Assembly (NCBI GenBank): GCA_037447655.1
Contig: JBBHKE010003002.1
Location: 162,039-226,038, forward strand
Reading direction: 5' to 3'
Length of the DNA: 64,000 bases
Source: Zygnema cylindricum
Lineage: Eukaryota > Streptophyta > Zygnematophyceae > Zygnematales > Zygnemataceae
The notes under the pieces are model-generated. The model was given only the letters and a program-made list of their open reading frames with translations. It did not search any database and was not told the DNA's origin. This document shows positions 21,175-31,875 of the stretch, piece by piece (position 1 is the stretch's first letter; each line of letters opens with the position of its first letter). A program made the translations under genes and the position numbers.

Positions 21175-21580
21175 TCTCTTACAAATAGACTAGACTTAAT
21201 TTGGATGGACTTAATTGCTACCTTAGGTGGACTTATACTCTAAATGGACTTGAATCGTATTCTAGATGGACTTGACTTACTCTAAATGCACTTAACTTGT
21301 ACTTTTGATAGACATGCACTCTTGATGGACATGACATATACTCTGGATGGGAATTGTGCTTTGGATGAACTTAATAGTCTAGATGGGCTTGTACTTTATA
21401 TGAACTTGTACCCAAGATGGAATTGACTTGTTCTTTAAACAGACTTAAACTCGGGATAGGCTTATACTCTCGATGAACTTATACACTTAATGGGCATCTA
21501 CTCTAGATGGACTTATGCCCTATGATTTATCCTTTGGATGGACCTAGTCTCCAAGAATTGTACTAGATGGACTTGTTCTC
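21175..21580. repeat. Degenerate minisatellite, array 2
   Basis: Same GGACTTGTACTCTAGAT-like unit as at 18690-19470, same orientation. Confidence 0.8.
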
Positions 21581-21778
21581 AGTGTCAGAACCGACGCCTC
21601 TTCAAAAACGAAAGAGGAACACTACATGGAAGTGTTAGAGGGTTATTATAAAAAAAATAAAAAAAATTGTGTTGTTATAATGATGCAAAGTTGTAACAAA
21701 CAAATCATCACGGGAAGACAAGTGTCGTGATGGTGTTCGTTGGAAGGAAAGATAAACAGTGAATTTAGAGATTGTTCC

Positions 21779-22030
21779 TTAACAATGTCGTGCATGACAA
21801 AACAACCGTGAATGGCATGCAACAAATCCAACTTGGGTCGCTGATAAACACCAAAAAATAGATAAACATTCCATATGTGTAGAACACGCGACCATAACCA
21901 GTGTACAAAGCATATATACCGCAAGTAATAATAAATGAATATGCCCGAAGAGACGAGACGTGCCAAACAAATGGTATAAACAAAATAAAGAAAAGACAAA
22001 GCAAAGTCAGGTAAGTAAGGATGGAATTTA
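21779..22030 (-). repeat. Repeat copy 1, possible gypsy LTR fragment
   Basis: About 250 bp is roughly 90% identical by eye to 24055-24300, from GTCGTGCATGA to GGTCAGGTAAGTAAGGATGG. The second copy abuts the polypurine tract of the gypsy element, so both may be parts of its LTR family. The two copies diverge exactly at that junction. Confidence 0.5.
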
Positions 22031-22855
22031 TTATTTGCGATAGTAGCCACTAGGCCCTGAAGAATTTCGATATCCCCTACAAGAGTCCAACCAGCGGACC
22101 AAAACCCTTCCCTAACTGGTCGAAAGAGCCGAGATAGCCGGTATTCCCACAAAGCGACTGGAGCTAGACTGCAAAGTCAGCGCTCAGCGCTGTGACAACA
22201 AGAAAACACCAAATCCGAACCACACAATTCGTACACCAAGGAAAATAGGAGAAAGTATGGAGGGAGACCTTGCAGGCTGGCTTGCGCCGGTAGATTAGGT
22301 AAAGGCTTGGTACAAAAGAGAGGATGGTGCTCAAAGACAGTCACTAGCACAGACTATGGGCTTGAAGAAAAACCGTAACTAAAAAACTAGCACGTCACTA
22401 AATATTTAGGTGAAACCCTAACTATCACAAAGTTTGACAAATCCCGAGAATAATGCTTGCTAGAAAACGACAAACTTCCAATGTTTGATTCCCGTGCTTT
22501 AATTTGCAACTGTTCCTAAAACGCCAAATGGCATTTATCCTATGCATTCGCTAACCGTACAGCTACACTAATTCCTATATGACTCTGAGCATGCAGGTTT
22601 CTATATTAAACGCTACCAGTTGCTAAAGACAACCGTTGCGTTGCTACTCGTAATGCCTTTTATTTACACCTCGAGGATGAAAACCCTCCCTAAACTAAAC
22701 AAAACAATGCATGAACCTCCGAGGGTTCATGAGTTTAGACCTCTGTCAAGTTTGGATCCATTTGAGTTCTTGACATCCGAGACCGTACGGCGGTCCAGTT
22801 CCACGCTGATTCCACATGGTGTTCCCACTGTGCCATACACGAGTGTAATATGGTA
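22031..22855. other. Unannotated DNA
   Basis: No recognisable gene. It is probably more decayed transposon sequence; it ends at the target site TTTGA of the next solo LTR. Confidence 0.4.
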
Positions 22856-22860
22856 TTTGA

Positions 22861-23943
22861 TGAAACTCTGAGACCTCCATAAGTCCTCAGAGTGGACAGC
22901 TTCGAAGAAGCCTCTAGGATAACACTGACCCCTTTGTGTTTCAGCAAAAACAACTACAACCTTGGCAGACAATAATTCTGACCAACTTCACCATTGTGAA
23001 GGCAAGACTCCCCTGAGTCGATAGCAAAAAGAATCTCTGAATTTGCTCCCCTGAGCAGTAAGTTATGGAGGGTCAAAGTTGACCTTTTGTACAGAAGCTC
23101 TTTGGGAGAGAGGGTCCTATCTCCTAATTTTTCTAAGTCCTATCTCTCTCACAGACTCTATCTATTGATGTACGGAGCCAATCAGAATGCAGCTCCGTAC
23201 ACAAAAGTACAACTGCCGGTGTACTTTCTGTACGAACATCGTACGACATGGCCTAAATGTAGACACGTGGTATGTCCGGATTCGTTCCCGTAATCCTCGG
23301 AGATGCCGCGATCCAATGTTATTCCGCCACGTGTCATCCGATTTGGCGATGTCCATAAACCGCCGAAATCCTCTTCCGCGATCTCGGCGTTAATTCCGGC
23401 CGTCCGATTAAATTCATATTTAATCGTAGCCGTAATAAATACATGTGCGATATTCTTTTCTATAAAGAAACAAATGCGCGGTATTGGTTTCTTATCCGTA
23501 CCGCTATCCGTACTTTTACAATTATGGATCTATGTCTCCCGTAATCAGTTATAGTTAAATGAATTTTCCTACTCAATAACATTTAAATAAATATCATACC
23601 CTATATTACGTAACATTCGATGAAGACTTAACGGCTAAGGCTACCGTCTACCAGCTGCTTGCCGGGTCGGTAGGTACAAGGATCAAATACTGTAGCCGGC
23701 ACCATATCTTTTTAGTAATAAAACCCCTAACTAATATATAATCCCGTAAACTTCTGGTTAGCCTAGGTAGCCATGGCTTCTGGTTAGCCTAGGTAGCCAT
23801 GGCTCTAGCTCCATCTCCAATTTCTCAGTGACTGCGACAAGTTTGAGAGTTGGAGAGAGAAGTTAGAGGTAGACTGCCTCGGCTTCTTTCTATATTTCTA
23901 TTTAGACCTAGAAAATACTTTAAATGGATCATTAACTTCTACA
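22861..23943 (-). mobile_element. Solo LTR, group A
   Basis: Starts TGAAACTCTGAGACC and ends AACTTCTACA (inverse of a TG...CA LTR). The 5-bp target duplication TTTGA is perfect (22856-22860 and 23944-23948). 1,083 bp, about 70-90% like the LTRs of E1. It carries a plus-strand tRNA-like module at 23625-23702. Confidence 0.9.
23625..23702 (+). other. tRNA-like module in group A solo LTR
   Basis: A-box-like TTAACGGCTAAGG is followed about 50 bp later by B-box-like GGATCAAATAC. Antisense to the LTR. The B box has drifted from the GGATCAAATCC of other copies. Confidence 0.5.
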
Positions 23944-24054
23944 TTTGATTAGTTCGTACCTTAAGCTCTAGCTGTAGTTATGAACTTGTCACGTCACATG
24001 TACGTTAATTAGTGTAGGACTGAGTAATAATACACGCCGACGTCGAACAGCATG

Positions 24055-24300
24055 ACAACTGTCGTGCATGAGAGTACAACCGTGAATGACATGCATCAAA
24101 TCTAGCTTGGGTCGTGAATAAACACCAAAAAATAGATAAACATTCCATATGTGTAGTACACGCGACCATAACCAGTGTACAAAGCATATATACCGCAAGT
24201 AATAATAAATGAATCTGCCCGAAGAGACAAGACATGCCAAACTAATGGTATGTCTAAAATAAAGAAAAGACAAAGCAAGGTCAGGTAAGTAAGGATGGGA
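24055..24300 (-). repeat. Probable 3' LTR start of the gypsy element (repeat copy 2)
   Basis: On the minus strand this lies directly after the gypsy polypurine tract (24301-24320), where a 3' LTR must begin, and it matches 21779-22030. It does not start with TG, so the boundary is inferred. It continues left and is interrupted by the solo LTR at 22861-23943. Confidence 0.5.
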
Positions 24301-24387
24301 CTCCCCCCCCTAGCTCCTTAGCCTACGGGGGAGCTAGTAAAGACAGCCGGTAGGTGGCGACATCCAAGGAAAAACCACTGTCCAGCC
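24301..24387 (-). pseudogene. Gypsy polyprotein, last codons plus polypurine tract
   Basis: Minus strand. The PHD-like frame of 43614-43729 resumes here past the E2 insertion, includes W-F-F-L-G-C, and ends at TAA (24320-24318). It runs straight into a polypurine tract (AAGGAGCTAGGGGGGGGAG). The site CAGCC at 24383-24387 is the left target duplication of E2. Confidence 0.6.
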
Positions 24388-24733
24388 AGCAATTCTGTGT
24401 CCTCCATTGGACCACAGAATACAGGAAGCCTTTAGATAGTTACTAACTAACCCACTTTCTATGGCAACCACTGCTACCCAAGCGGACAAGCAGACAATCT
24501 AACTACACCCGTGTGCACGTTAGACTCCCCTGAGTCCGTAAGAAAAAGAATCTCTAGAAACGCCCAACCACACGATAAGTTATGGCGTGGCAAAGATGCC
24601 TATTTGATAAAAACCCTCAAAGGGAGAGGTGACTGTCCCAAAAAACACTAAGTTCTGATTCCCTCTAATAACTCCTATATACTGAAGTACGAACCAATTA
24701 TATTGCTGTACCGTACCAGAATGTACTACTGCC
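24388..24733 (-). repeat. E2 3' LTR, distal fragment
   Basis: Matches 42578-42920 of the E2 5' LTR. The terminal base pair is changed (AGCAATT instead of TGCAATT). It is cut at 24733 by E1 and continues at 31184. Confidence 0.85.
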
Positions 24734-25780
24734 TGCAGAAATTAATGGTTTTAAGTATTTTCTAGGTCTGAATAGAAATAAAGAAACCGAGGCAGTCTAC
24801 CTCTAACTTCTCTCTCCAACTCTCAAACTTGTCGCAGTCACTGAGAAATTGGAGAGGAAGCTAGAGCCATGGCTACCTAGGCTATCCTCAGGTTTACTGG
24901 AAATTTATATTAGTATAGGGATTAATTACTAAAAGGTATGTGCCGGCGACACATTTTGATCTTCGTACCTGCCGGCCGTCAAGGAGTAGATAGCCGGTAG
25001 CCTTAGCCGTTAAGTCTAGAAGTAGTGTTACGTAGTATATATTACGATAATTATTTAAGCATGTACACGTAGGATAAGTCATTTAACTATAACTGTTAAC
25101 GGGATACATAGATATGGTAGTGTAAAAGTACGAATTGCGGTACGGATAAGAAATCAATACCGCGCATTGATTTCGTAAGCGAAACAAATACCGCGCATGT
25201 ATTTATTACGGCTACGATCAAATGCGAGTTTAATCGGACGGCCGGAATAAGCGCCGAGATCGCGGAAGGAGAATTCGGCGGTTTGTGGGCATCGCCACAT
25301 CGGATAACACGTGGCGAAGTTACATTGGAGCGCGGCATCTCCGAGGATTAATAGAGCGAATCCGGACATACCACGTGTCGACATTTAAGGCATGTCGTAC
25401 AGTGTCCGTACATAAAGTACACCGGCAGCTGTACTTTTGCGTACGGAACTGTAATCTGATTGGTTCCGTACATCAGTAGATAGAGTCTGTGAGAGAGATA
25501 GGACTTAGAAAAATTAGAAGATAGGACCCTCTCTCCCAGAGAGCTTCTGTACAAAAGGTCAACTTTGACCCTTCATAACTTACTGCTCAGGGGAGCAAAT
25601 TCAGAGATTCTTTTTGCTATCAACTCAGGGGTATCTTGTCTTCACAGGGGTGAAGGTGGTCAGAGTTTTTGTGTGCCAGGGTGGTAGTTATTTTTGCTTA
25701 AACACAAAGGGGTCAGGATTATCCTAGAGGCTTCTTGGAAGCTGTCCACTCTAAGGACTTATGGAGGTCTCAGAGTTTCA
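24734..25780 (+). repeat. E1 5' LTR
   Basis: Begins TGCAGAAATTAATGG and ends CTCAGAGTTTCA. The gag start codon lies inside, at 25761. The tRNA-like module (24945-25020, antisense) is eroded here: its B box reads TTTTGATCTT instead of GGATTTGATCC. Confidence 0.9.
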
Positions 25781-28700
25781 GGTTATGGGCCCACCCTCTA
25801 GGGTACCAATCTTTAATGGAACTGGCTTCATATACTGGGAAATTATGATGATAGGAGCTCTATGCGAAAAAAGGTTTTGGGGGATAGTGAGTGGACGATT
25901 GGGGCGTCCATCTAGTCTTGGAATTCCTCCAAGGTTTAAAGGAAGCAGATTCACCAGGAAAGAGGATTCACCTTCAACGGAGGAAACAAAGGAAGGAGAG
26001 GTGGTGGACAAAGGAAAGGAGAAGGAGGCGACCACACCAATAGCAACTGGTTTAGCATTCATGTCACCTATTCCGAGGAACAAGGAGAATGATACTGTAA
26101 CGTGGGACTTCAACAATATGGCGGCAAAGCACTTTATCCTACGCCATCTCACTCAAGGACTTGCATGTCCTCATTTGTAAGTAGAGAGGGCATCCGATCT
26201 TTGGATGGCTCTCATAGAGATGTACCGAAGTGGTACGATTCAGCAACAACAGTTGGCTGATCAGAAAGTTAAGGAGTATGTATACAAAGGGGGAAATATG
26301 TTGGATTTTTGCAATGAGCTTCCTACACTCTTCATGGAGCTAGAGAGTGCGGGAAAAGTTTTTAGTGAAAAAGAAAAGGTTAACTGTTTACTAATGAAGT
26401 TACCTGATGAGTTCGAGAACATAGTCAACCGTGTGCAGGACTTGCCAGACTCAAGGTGGATATGTAACTCAGTGGTAGGGATGATTCTCGTTCGAGAGAA
26501 TACGATTGAGATCCGAAGGGGAGGAAAGAGTGATCAAGCCTTGGCAACAGCGACCGATTGGAGGAACAAGGATTCCCGGAAACCAGTCGGAAACTATGGG
26601 GGTAGGGAGCAGAAAAAACAGGTTGACGAGTTCGAACCAAGGGCTCCCAAAGGTTTATGTCATTTTTGTAAGAAACCGGGGCACTATATGGCAGAGTGCA
26701 CTAAGCTAACCGAGCTTCGGTTAAAGGTGGGGCAGACCGGTGGTACCCCGAGAGGAAAGAAAAAGGCTCTTGTCACACAAGTACTTGAGGCGGAATCCGA
26801 GGATGAGGACGATGAGCTCCTTTTGGATGAGGAGTTGGAGGCGAAAACTGAGGTTGAAATTCCACGAAGGCAGTAATGTGCTTACGGTGGATTGAAAGGT
26901 GAAGCAGGCTGGATTATAGATTCAGGTGCCTCAATGCACATGTGTAAGGATAGGCACTTGTTCACTAAGATAAGAAAGATTCCCACCGTAGAGATAGAAT
27001 ACAGGGATGGGAGGATAGTCACCACTACTCTTGTAGGATCGGTAGATCTGAAAGTGTTAGTAGAATGAAAGACATCCATATTAACATTCTCCGATGTATA
27101 GTTTATTCCGGAGCTGAACAAAAACCTTATCTCTACATATGTATTAGATGATAAGGGTTTTTTTACTAGCACTAGGGAAGGAGTCTTTACTGCTAGTTTT
27201 GAGGAGGATGTCTATTTCATTGCTGAGAAAGGTAGCCATGGGATGTTTAGGCTGATCTTAAGTAATGAAACGAAGAAACTTTATTATGCTGGTCTTCATG
27301 ATATTATCATGTGGCATAAGAGGCTTGGGCATGTGAATCTAGATAAGTTAAGAGAGATGAAAAAGATGGGAGTGGTGGAAGGGATTCAGTTCAGTGAGAG
27401 TGATGATATAAGTGATTGTAGTGGGTGTGCTCAAGGTAAAGCACACAGATTACCCTTTCCTAAAACAGCCACCTACAAGTGAGAAAAACTTCTAGATCTA
27501 GTACACAGAGATATTTGGGGACCGGCTAGAGTGCCCTCACCGGGGGGGAAGAGATTTATGATGACTATAACTGATGATTGGTCTCGGTATTCCCGGGTGT
27601 ATTTTTTGAAAAACAAGTCAGAAGCTGAGGATTGTTTTAGACAATATAAAGCATGGAGCGAAAAACACCATGAAACTCCAATCAAGAGAGTAAGGAGTGA
27701 CAATGGTGGAGAGTATACTTCTAACCAGTTTGAGGATTTTTTGAGGGAAGATGGGGTTCAACACCAAAAGACAGTTCCAGAAAATCCGGAACAGAATGGG
27801 GTAGCTGAAAGGTTAAATAAAACACTAAGTGATAGTGCTAGAAGTATGTTGTCGGATAAGAAGATAGGAAAAAGGTTTTGGGCAAGAGCAATAAACTGTG
27901 CTAATTACCTCAAAAATAGAGTTCTTACTTCAGCTATAAAAGATCAAACACCTTATGAGAGATGGACATGCCGGAAACCAGACTTATCTCATTTAAAGGT
28001 TTTCGGCAGTCAAGTATTCAGTCTAGATACAGATCGGTCTAATTGGAAGCTAGATCCTAAAGGAAAACCGGGATACTTATTAGGATATGATGAGGATGTT
28101 AAATGATATAGAGTTTATGATCTAAAAAGAGAAGATATAATCTTAGTAAAGCATCTAGTTGTTATGGATGAAGGAAAGTCTGTGGATCCCTTCAAATATA
28201 CAAAGCCAGTAAAAATCAGATTTGAGTCAGAAAATTCTGATGACTTTGAGCTTCCTAACTATCCAGGTTTTAGAGACGATGACATTCTTGTAGGTACAAA
28301 TCAGACTGAAAAGGACTCGGCTGTGGAAACTCCAGTGACAACTTTACCCGAAGCGAAAGACGTGGTGGAAATTGATTCGGAATCAAGGGATAGGGGAGAA
28401 ACCAAGTTTGTTCGAAAGAATCCACGAGAACCATCTATTCCGGCCTCAGATTTTGAAGGGGGAAGGAGAAGTAGTAAAAGACTGCAAGAAAAACAGGTTA
28501 ATAACAAGGTAAAAAAACTATCTCATCAAGATGAACCTCAAACTTATGGAGAGGCAATGACTTGTCCAGAAAGAAATCGGTGGAAGACAACCATCAATGA
28601 AGAGATGGCCTCAATAATGGCAGCCGATACTTGGGAGTTGGTGGATTGTCCACCTAACGGAAAACCAATCGGTTGTAAGTGGGTTTTCAAATTAAAATTG

Positions 28701-30118
28701 AACCCAGATAACACAATCGAGCGCTACAAGGCCCGACTAGTGGCAAAGGGATTTACACAAAAGGAGGGAATTGACTACGAGGAAACCTTTGCCCCGGTGG
28801 TCAGATTTCCCTCCGTCCGCATACTTCTCAGCCTGGCAGCAGCGGAAGACATGGAAGTGCACCAGATGGACATCAAAACAACCTTTTTGCATGGAGAATT
28901 GGAAGAGGAGATCTTCATGCGACAACCCGAAGGGTTTGTGGAAGAATGAAAGGAGAGTAAGGTATGCCGGCTGATTAAATCTCTTTATGATTTGAAACAG
29001 GCGCCTCGACAGTGGAATAAGAAGCTTGATGAGTTTCTTACCGGTCTGGGATATATCCGGATCAGCTGAGACACTCAATCTATGTTTTCGAAGATGAGGA
29101 AGGTTTTATATTTATTGCAATTTATGTTGATGGTTTGCTTGTTTTAAGTAAATCAATGGAAAAAATTAATAAACTGAAAACCGATCTTAAGGGGAGATTT
29201 GAAATGAAGGATATGGGGGAAGCAAAATATATTTTGGGAATTCAAGTAGAGAGAGACCGAAAAAGAAAAATTATAAGATTGACTCAAAAGGAAGCAATAG
29301 GGAACATGCTTGAAAATTTTCAAATGGATAAAGCTAATAGTTGTACAACTCCAATGGAATTGAAGAAGGGAAGTGAGGGGAGTGAGGAAGAAGGAGTCAT
29401 AGTCTTAGACTAGGAATTATCTCCTGAAGAACAGAAGTTCATGCAGACTATTCCTTACAGGCAAGCAGTGGGAAGTCTAATCTATTTTATGAATTGTACC
29501 CGGCCGGATTTAGCTGCAGCTGTAGGAGTGCTGAGTAGAAGTCTAAATGCTCCCACTAAAAAGGATTGGGAGGCAGCTAAGAGAGTTCTTAGATACTTGA
29601 TAGGAACTAGGGATCTATGGTTGCATTTGGGTGGGGAGAATACTGACATCACTACTTGGAGTGATGCTAGTTATGGTGATGCTCCGATGAGGAGATGCAC
29701 TTCTGGATATGTATTATATGTGGGTGATGGGGCTTGCTGTTGGAGTAGCAAACAGCAAAAGGTTATTGCTCAGTCCACCATGGAGGCTGAGTATATGGCC
29801 TCTTGCTCTGCTGTAAAAGAATTGATGTGGGTCAAGTCTTTACTTGGTGAACTTGGTCATCTTAAGAGTGGTGTGCAGAAAATAATTTGTGATAATCAAG
29901 CAGCAATCGCTATTTCTGCCAATCCTAAACATCATTTTAAAGCTAAACACATAGACATTAGACTCAGCTTTGTTAGAGAGAAAGTAGAAAATAAAATAAT
30001 CATTTTAGAGTACCGACCAGATAGTGAGATGGTAGCAGATATGATGACCAAACCTGTGCCTTCCCCTAAGTTAATTTTGTGCAAGGAGAAGTGTGGTCTG
30101 AAATTAAAGATTGACTAG
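25761..30118 (+). pseudogene. E1 copia gag-pol polyprotein, decayed
   Basis: Domains in order: gag from an ATG inside the LTR; CCHC zinc knuckle (26658-26699, CHFCKKPGHYMAEC); protease (GWIIDSGAS, ~26,910); pre-integrase zinc region (~27,310-27,480); integrase core (RSDNGGEY at ~27,695, PEQNGVAERLN at ~27,790); reverse transcriptase (~28,600-29,450); RNase H (SDASYGD at ~29,660, to 30118). In-frame stops occur at 26178, 26874, 27066, 27480, 28104, 28947 and 29411, with a frameshift near 29,070. The reverse-transcriptase active site reads YVDG instead of YVDD (~29,121-29,135). Copia order (integrase before reverse transcriptase) is clear. Confidence 0.95.
25781..25795 (+). promoter_or_regulatory. 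Primer-binding site of E1, initiator tRNA-Met anticodon arm type
   Basis: GGTTATGGGCCCACC follows the 5' LTR directly. It is the exact complement of the anticodon arm of plant-type initiator tRNA-Met (GGTGGGCCCATAACC, recalled from memory), not of a tRNA 3' end. Drosophila copia uses the same kind of half-tRNA priming. Here the site lies within the gag reading frame (V-M-G-P-P). Confidence 0.75.
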
Positions 30119-30131
30119 AAAATAAGGGGAG
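30119..30131 (+). promoter_or_regulatory. E1 polypurine tract
   Basis: AAAATAAGGGGAG lies immediately before the 3' LTR and after the stop of the polyprotein. The same AGGGGAG ending is seen in E2-E5. Confidence 0.8.
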
Positions 30132-31178
30132 TGCAGAAATTAATGGTTTTAAGTATTTTCTAGGTCTGAATAGAAATAAAGAAACCGAGGCAGTCTACCT
30201 CTAACTTCTCTCTCTCACTCTCAAACTTGTCGCAGTCACTGAGAAATTGGAGAGGAAGCTAGAGCCATGGCTACCTAGGCTATCATCAGGTTTACGAGAA
30301 ATTTATATTAGTATAGGGATTAATTACTAAAAGGTATGTGCCGGCGACAGGATTTGATCCTGGTACCTGCCGGCAGTCAGATAGTAGTTAGCCGGTAGTC
30401 TTAGCCGTTAAGTCTAGAAGTAGTGTTACGTAGTATATAGTACGATAATTATTTAAACATGTACACGTAGGATAAGTCATTTAACTATAACTGTTAACGG
30501 GATACATAGATATGGTAGTGTAAAAGTACGAATTACGGTACGGATAAGAAATCAATACCGCGCATTGATTTCGTAAGCGAAACAAATACCGCGCATGTAT
30601 TTATTACGGCTACGATCAAATGCGAGTTTAATCGGACGGCTTCAATTAGCGCCGAGATCGCGGAAGGAGAATTCGGCGGTTTGTGGGCATCGCCACATCG
30701 GATGACACGTGGCGAAGTTACATTGGAGCGCGGCATCTCCGAGGATTAAAGGAGCGAATCCAGACATACCACGTGTCGACATTTAAGGCATGTCGTACAG
30801 TGTTCGTACATAAAGTACACCGGCAGCTGTACTTTTGCGTACGGAACTGTAATCTGATTGGTTCCGTACATTAGTAGATAGAGTCTGTGAGAGAGATAGG
30901 ACTTAGAAAAATTAGAAGATAGGACCCTCTCTCCCAGAGAGCTTCTGTACAAAAGGTCAACTTTGACCCTCTATAACTTACTGGTCAAGGGAGCAAATTC
31001 AGAGATTCTTTTTGCTATCGACTCAGGTGAGTCTTGTCTTCACAGGGGTGAAGGTGGTCAGAGTTTTTGTCTGCCAGGGTGGCAGTTATTTTTGCTTAAA
31101 CACAAAGGGGTCAGGATTATCCTAGAGGCTTCTTGGAAGCTGTCCACTCTGAGGACTTATGGAGGTCTCAGAGTTTCA
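30132..31178 (+). repeat. E1 3' LTR
   Basis: Same length as the 5' LTR. It ends with the conserved ATGGAGGTCTCAGAGTTTCA, so the gag start codon is also present here with no gag behind it. Confidence 0.9.
30340..30420 (-). other. tRNA-like module in E1 3' LTR
   Basis: Minus strand: TTAACGGCTAAGACTACCGG (A-box side) then GGATCAAATCC (B-box-like, plus coordinates 30350-30360), ending CTGTCGCCGGC. Antisense to the element, about 210 bp from the LTR start. The same module is in every group A LTR. Confidence 0.6.
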
Positions 31179-31183
31179 CTGCC

Positions 31184-31875
31184 GGTGTACCTTTTGTACG
31201 ACAAATGTACAAAAAGGCTATTACATGGACGCGTGCCATTCTTTTACTTGTCCGTAGGTTCCTTGGAATTCCCGCGACCAAATGTGATCTCTCCACGTGG
31301 CGCTTGGTCATGCCATGTCACAAAAAATACCAAATTGACCTCTTCGAGATTTTGGCGATGATGTGCGCCGTTGGATTTGAATCGAAATGCAATCTCAACC
31401 GTTATAAATACTTGCGCGACATTTGTTTCGCTGTCGAAACAAAATGCGCGGTATCCGTTTTGCAATAGTATCGTACTTCGTATTTTATAAAATTGTATCT
31501 ATGCATGCTGTATACAGTTTCAGTTAAATGAATTTGTTCCTTCCTAAATAAATATATATCTAACACATACTATACCATTTAGCATTGATCCTAGTTTAAT
31601 AGGATAAAACTGACCGTTATCGGCCAATTTGACGAACGGCAGGTACCGGGATCAAAACCCGGGTCCGTCAAATATATTTTTAGTAACCAATTAAAAATAA
31701 CTGCCTGTTAAACTAAGGTAGCCATGGATTAACCACCCTCTCTATCCTTCAGTGACTACAACAAGTATGGGGGCTAGAGAGAGGAGGTGGAGGCAGGCTG
31801 TCCATCCTTTTTTTTTCCTTTTATACTAACATATTTAAACCTAGAAAATACTCTAGAAATTTATTAATTTTTACA
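31184..31875 (-). repeat. E2 3' LTR, proximal fragment
   Basis: Continues the LTR interrupted at 24733, matches 42921-43613, and is followed by the minus-strand polypurine tract (ending CTAGAAAATAAGGGGAG). Confidence 0.85.
31592..31670 (+). other. tRNA-like module in E2 3' LTR (group B)
   Basis: TTTAATAGGATAAAACTGAC (A-box side) then GGTACCGGGATCAAAACCC, where GGATCAAAACC is in the B-box place. Antisense to E2. The E2 5' LTR copy is at 43332-43410. Confidence 0.45.

Larger units (their letters stand above)
24734..31178 (+). mobile_element. Copia element E1 (group A LTRs), full length
   Basis: Two LTRs of exactly 1,047 bp (24734-25780 and 30132-31178) enclose a gag-pol body. The perfect 5-bp duplication is CTGCC (24729-24733 and 31179-31183). 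Inserted in the 3' LTR of E2; the E2 5' LTR keeps the intact site. The LTRs differ at some tens of positions, so the insertion is not recent. Confidence 0.95.

Noticed and set aside
23989-24273. Minus-strand open frames at 21646-22152 and 23989-24273 with similar aromatic-rich products
   Set aside because: The similarity is a DNA repeat, likely LTR sequence of the gypsy element, and the frames differ outside it. Not a membrane protein family.
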